64,000 nt of DNA from NCBI GenBank assembly GCA_009928665.1, contig SACF01000005.1, positions 62,001-126,000 of the forward strand. The letters are read 5' to 3'. Shown here piece after piece: positions 61,038-64,000 of the stretch; positions within the stretch are counted from its first letter, which is position 1, and every line of letters starts with the position of its first letter. The notes below the pieces were generated by a model. That model was not told the origin of the DNA. It made no database searches and saw only the letters and a program-made list of their open reading frames with translations. A program made the translations under genes and the position numbers. Origin of the DNA: Alphaproteobacteria bacterium. GTDB taxonomy: Bacteria > Bacteroidota > Bacteroidia > Bacteroidales > FEN-979.

Positions 61038-63950
61038 TTATTCGGGATCTTCGCGGGCGTTTCTGATCTTATCAAGCATATCCGGTGGGAGCTCATCCGT
61101 GAAGTTCGTCTCTTCAACCTCCTCATCCTGATTTCCCCGGCCGTATTTGAATTTGGGCTGGTCCATGGTCCCGAGGATCCGGATCGGGATCCCGAAGATG
61201 CCAAGCGGCGGAAGCCCCAGCCGGGTCTTAAACCGGATGGCCCCGTCGAAATTACTCTCTCCCTCCATCCGCAACCGGAAACCGGCAATTTTGAGTTTGG
61301 TTCGCTCCAGGGTGATCACATTGTTTTTTATCGTCGTTTTTATTTCCACTTTTGAAAGATCAGGCGATTTGAGCTTCTCCCGTTCGAGGTTGCTGCTCAT
61401 GGCCGTGAACAGCTTCAGACCCATAACCTTCACTTTTTTTAACGTAATGGTACCGCCCCCTTCCAGCGATGGATAAACGGGCTCCATCCCCGATTTCAGG
61501 ATGCCTTTCAACGTGTAGTCGAGCGAAATGATTCCTTCGCACTTTCCGGCTGCAGTTGAAAGATTCCGGAAAAGCTCCACTTCGTTATAGGCCCGTTTGA
61601 CATCGAAATCCACCGCCGTCACGTGAAAATCAAAATGGGCGCGATTGGGCGAATAACTCCCATAGATCAGATCCATTCCGGCTTTACAGCCGACCACCTC
61701 CACCTTTGCCCCTTTGAGCGCCAGCAACCCGTTTTTCACCTGAACCATGGCCGAAAGATCCTTCAGGTCAAGTTTCCGGAACCTGATCTTTTCCATACCG
61801 GCCTGAAGACTCAAATCGAGATTGCCGGGTACGACGATCACCCCGGAACCGTTTTCAGGCTGTCCGGCCGCCCTGACCGGCGCTGACGCGGAGGCGTTCG
61901 TCCCTGCAGCTGTTGCAGGAACCGGTTCCACCGGGGCCATGAATTCGTCCAGATCGAGGAACGCTGACCGGAGGGTAAAACTTCCATGGAGGATCGCTTT
62001 TTTGTCGAAGAAGTAGTTGAGCACATTGTTCAGATGACCGTCGAGCGTGAGGTCTGACGAGCCATACCGGCCCTTAAAACGTTCAAACCAGAGCTTGTCG
62101 CGGTCAAACCGGAACAACCCGGAGCTCAGATTGAACTTGTGCGGCAGATCTTTGAACCCAAAGGAGAGATGCTGCATCTCGAGGGTTCCTGAATTTTCCA
62201 GTTTACCGTACCGGCCGGCAAGTACATCTTCCTGTCGACCTTTCAGTTTCAGGTGGGTCCTGATCAACCCGTCAACCGATACCCCTTCAACCGCGAACAC
62301 CTTGTAAATCTTGCCAATCTCAAGCGTGCCGTCGGCGGTCACATCATAGATCAGATTTCTTGGGTTTTCGAGAAATGCCTTGATGGTAAAGGGATTTCCT
62401 TCGAAGTTAAAGGTCAGCGGGTCAACGGCGCCCCGGGTATCGCTGAGCGCCCCTGAATTGTTGGTCAGCCGGGCATCGAGATTGATTTGTCCGACAGGGT
62501 GGGGATAATGGCGGGTCTGCACCGATCCCCCGGAGAGTTTCAAAGTCACCTTTGAAGCCGGAAAGCTGCCCGCGTCGGGATCATAGGTTCCGGCAACCTT
62601 TGCTTCAAGGTCAAGCCGTCCGCTGAGCTCGAGGCTGTCCATCGGAATGGCTTTGCCGATTTCGCCAAGATTAACGGAAGTCGCCACCCCTGCATCCACC
62701 TTCACCGGATCGACTCCGGTTACCCGTGCATGACCCGAAATCCTGTTTTTCATAAGCGTTGCCGAAAGCTGGTCCAGCGAAACCCGGATATTCCTGTAAT
62801 CGTTGCCTTCGAGCGATGCGTTCAGATCGAGGCGGATTCCCGAAATCGCTTCGGGGAGCGAGCGGTATTTGAAATACCCATTGCGGACTGATGCGCCGAA
62901 ACTGAATTCCGGAACACTCACAATGACGGTATCGGGCCGGTTCGATTTCGGATTTTGACCCAGGGCGTATGTTCCCGAAGCCACCAGGTCGAAATTGAGC
63001 CGCCCACGCAGATCAGCCGACGTGATCCCGAATCCTTTCGACCATTTCTCCATATCAATATCAAACCGTGCCCGCGCGAAAATCCAAAGCCTGTCGGTGC
63101 TGATCAGCTTCAGCGACGCGCTGAACGACTCTTTTGCAAAGTCTGAACGGAGTTTCATCACCAGTTCGTACCCCTCTTTTCTGAAAGTGAATTTTCCGTT
63201 GAACGAAAAGGGAACATCCTTAATGAACAGATCGTTTTTCTCGAGGTTAAGCTCCAGTGACTGAAGATTGACCTTGGTCGAAAGCCGGGCTTTTACGGGT
63301 TTTGACTGAATGTAAGGAATGTGATTATAAGTGATATCGACTGAATCTATTTCAATTTTGGAAAGAAGCGAGAAAATATTGTCTGAGAGATCGCTTTTAC
63401 CTTTGTAATGGATTCCCCGGGCAACCACGCTGACCGGAACGGTTGGATCCCGGTAAATAAAAGTTGTTCTGACAAAGGAGATATTCTCGATCTTCAGGTC
63501 GGCAATGGAAGCAGTGGTATCGGCGGATTCCTGTACCGTCGTATCCCCCGTTACATAAACGTCGTAATTTCCGGAACCCTGTTCATTGTATGCGATAAGT
63601 ACTTTTCCCTCGTCGATGAATACCCGGGAAATGAGGAGCGGACCTTTAAAAACGCTACGCAGGTTGACTCCGAAGGCAACCTCCCTGGCGCTCACAAGGG
63701 TGTCGTTTTCGAATGGGGCGGACGATCGCAGACTGAAATCCGACAGGGATATGGTCAGGTAAGGAAAGTGCTTGAAGAAAGAGACATCCAGGTCACCGAA
63801 AGCAAGTTCGGTCTTCAGTTTTTCCTGAGCCGTTTTTTTTACGATTTCACCAAACCGCTCTGTGAACAAAAGGGGCGTCAGCAGCAGGAACAGAACAAGC
63901 AACAGGACGATTCCCAGAGTTATCAACGAAACTTTCGCAACTTTTTTCAT
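61038..63950 (-). CDS. AsmA-like membrane-anchored protein
   Basis: 970 aa. One N-terminal membrane anchor (about 7-29: SLITLGIVLLLVLFLLLTPLLF) is followed by the AsmA-type start FGEIVKKTAQEKLKTELAFGDLDVSFFKHFPYLTISLSDFSLR and a long repetitive beta structure, in which many segments read ...FSFNGKFTFRKEGYELVMKL or GRLDLEAKVAGTYDPDAG. The C-terminal AsmA_2-like region (about 770-900) includes GCKAGMDLIYGSYSPNRAHFDF and CEGIISLDYTLKGILKSG, and the end is acidic. AsmA/TamB/YhdP-type proteins form periplasmic hydrophobic grooves that carry phospholipids to the outer membrane; that role is inferred from the family. A one-mismatch -7 box (TAAATTTT, 63966-63973) lies upstream. Confidence 0.88.
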   Translation of the reverse strand: MKKVAKVSLITLGIVLLLVLFLLLTPLLFTERFGEIVKKTAQEKLKTELAFGDLDVSFFKHFPYLTISLSDFSLRSSAPFENDTLVSAREVAFGVNLRSVFKGPLLISRVFIDEGKVLIAYNEQGSGNYDVYVTGDTTVQESADTTASIADLKIENISFVRTTFIYRDPTVPVSVVARGIHYKGKSDLSDNIFSLLSKIEIDSVDITYNHIPYIQSKPVKARLSTKVNLQSLELNLEKNDLFIKDVPFSFNGKFTFRKEGYELVMKLRSDFAKESFSASLKLISTDRLWIFARARFDIDMEKWSKGFGITSADLRGRLNFDLVASGTYALGQNPKSNRPDTVIVSVPEFSFGASVRNGYFKYRSLPEAISGIRLDLNASLEGNDYRNIRVSLDQLSATLMKNRISGHARVTGVDPVKVDAGVATSVNLGEIGKAIPMDSLELSGRLDLEAKVAGTYDPDAGSFPASKVTLKLSGGSVQTRHYPHPVGQINLDARLTNNSGALSDTRGAVDPLTFNFEGNPFTIKAFLENPRNLIYDVTADGTLEIGKIYKVFAVEGVSVDGLIRTHLKLKGRQEDVLAGRYGKLENSGTLEMQHLSFGFKDLPHKFNLSSGLFRFDRDKLWFERFKGRYGSSDLTLDGHLNNVLNYFFDKKAILHGSFTLRSAFLDLDEFMAPVEPVPATAAGTNASASAPVRAAGQPENGSGVIVVPGNLDLSLQAGMEKIRFRKLDLKDLSAMVQVKNGLLALKGAKVEVVGCKAGMDLIYGSYSPNRAHFDFHVTAVDFDVKRAYNEVELFRNLSTAAGKCEGIISLDYTLKGILKSGMEPVYPSLEGGGTITLKKVKVMGLKLFTAMSSNLEREKLKSPDLSKVEIKTTIKNNVITLERTKLKIAGFRLRMEGESNFDGAIRFKTRLGLPPLGIFGIPIRILGTMDQPKFKYGRGNQDEEVEETNFTDELPPDMLDKIRNAREDPE

Positions 63951-64000
63951 CAGTCAGAGGTTGTTAAAATTTAGTTTGTCAGGTGAAAAACCTTTCTATT

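Overview
The window comes from a chromosome of a Bacteroidota bacterium, probably an environmental, Bacteroidales-like lineage. The evidence is a full-length SprA (2417 aa, the type IX secretion outer-membrane translocon) lying between ruvA and gcvH, an RprX/RprY-like two-component pair, two TlpA-type thioredoxins (at least one with a DUF4369-like N-terminus), a DUF1573 protein, and many promoters with the phylum-specific -7 element TAnnTTTG. No phage, plasmid, IS, CRISPR, tRNA or rRNA feature was seen. Coding density is high and no gene-free stretch exceeds 300 bases.

Layout. 1-2036: OmpR-type regulator and its sensor kinase (minus). 2222-6238: DUF1573 protein, a small membrane ORF, an alkaline phosphatase, and convergent to it a 63-aa protein plus 5'-nucleotidase, which together look like periplasmic phosphate scavenging. 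6387-8463: gmd and fcl, making GDP-L-fucose from GDP-mannose. 8763-14571: a three-gene RND efflux operon (TolC, membrane fusion protein, pump). 14596-21303: an outer-membrane barrel protein, an AqpZ water channel with an NRAMP metal transporter, a GT39-type membrane glycosyltransferase and a TPR sensor kinase. 21332-28686: a co-directional minus-strand run of fumC, an ArsC-like protein, prfB (with an intact programmed +1 frameshift), recX and a secreted GH38 alpha-mannosidase. 28823-31619: two thiol-disulfide proteins. 31693-40096: ruvA, sprA, gcvH. 40215-44073: uvrC, an unknown lipoprotein, and an outer-membrane protein whose only sensible start codon is ATC. 44149-49307: a PAS kinase, an Rcp1-like regulator and a hybrid kinase. 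49325-54673: an operon of a tandem class II aldolase, a GH29 alpha-fucosidase and a GH3 glycosidase. 54739-60985: two large paralogous hybrid kinases. 61038-63950: an AsmA-like protein.

The genes suggest a glycan-degrading, fucose-using bacterium with heavy investment in cytoplasmic phosphorelay sensing: five kinases without visible membrane segments or DNA-binding outputs are spread over 17 kb, and five of the seven genes in 44149-54673 plus the next two up to 60985 are either these sensors or their receiver, around a fucosidase/glucosidase/aldolase operon. No SusC/SusD pair accompanies the glycosidases.

The most unusual signals are not genes of a known system. They are (i) two intergenic tracts of degenerate words kept in strict 7- or 8-nt phase (10249-10385 and 29977-30205), one of which runs into the end of tolC and supplies its stop codon; (ii) the apparent ATC start at 43138; (iii) a minus-strand terminator written into the last codons of the RND pump gene; and (iv) the tandem aldolase whose second domain has lost three of four active-site residues. 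I did not find a clear, complete, undescribed multi-gene system.
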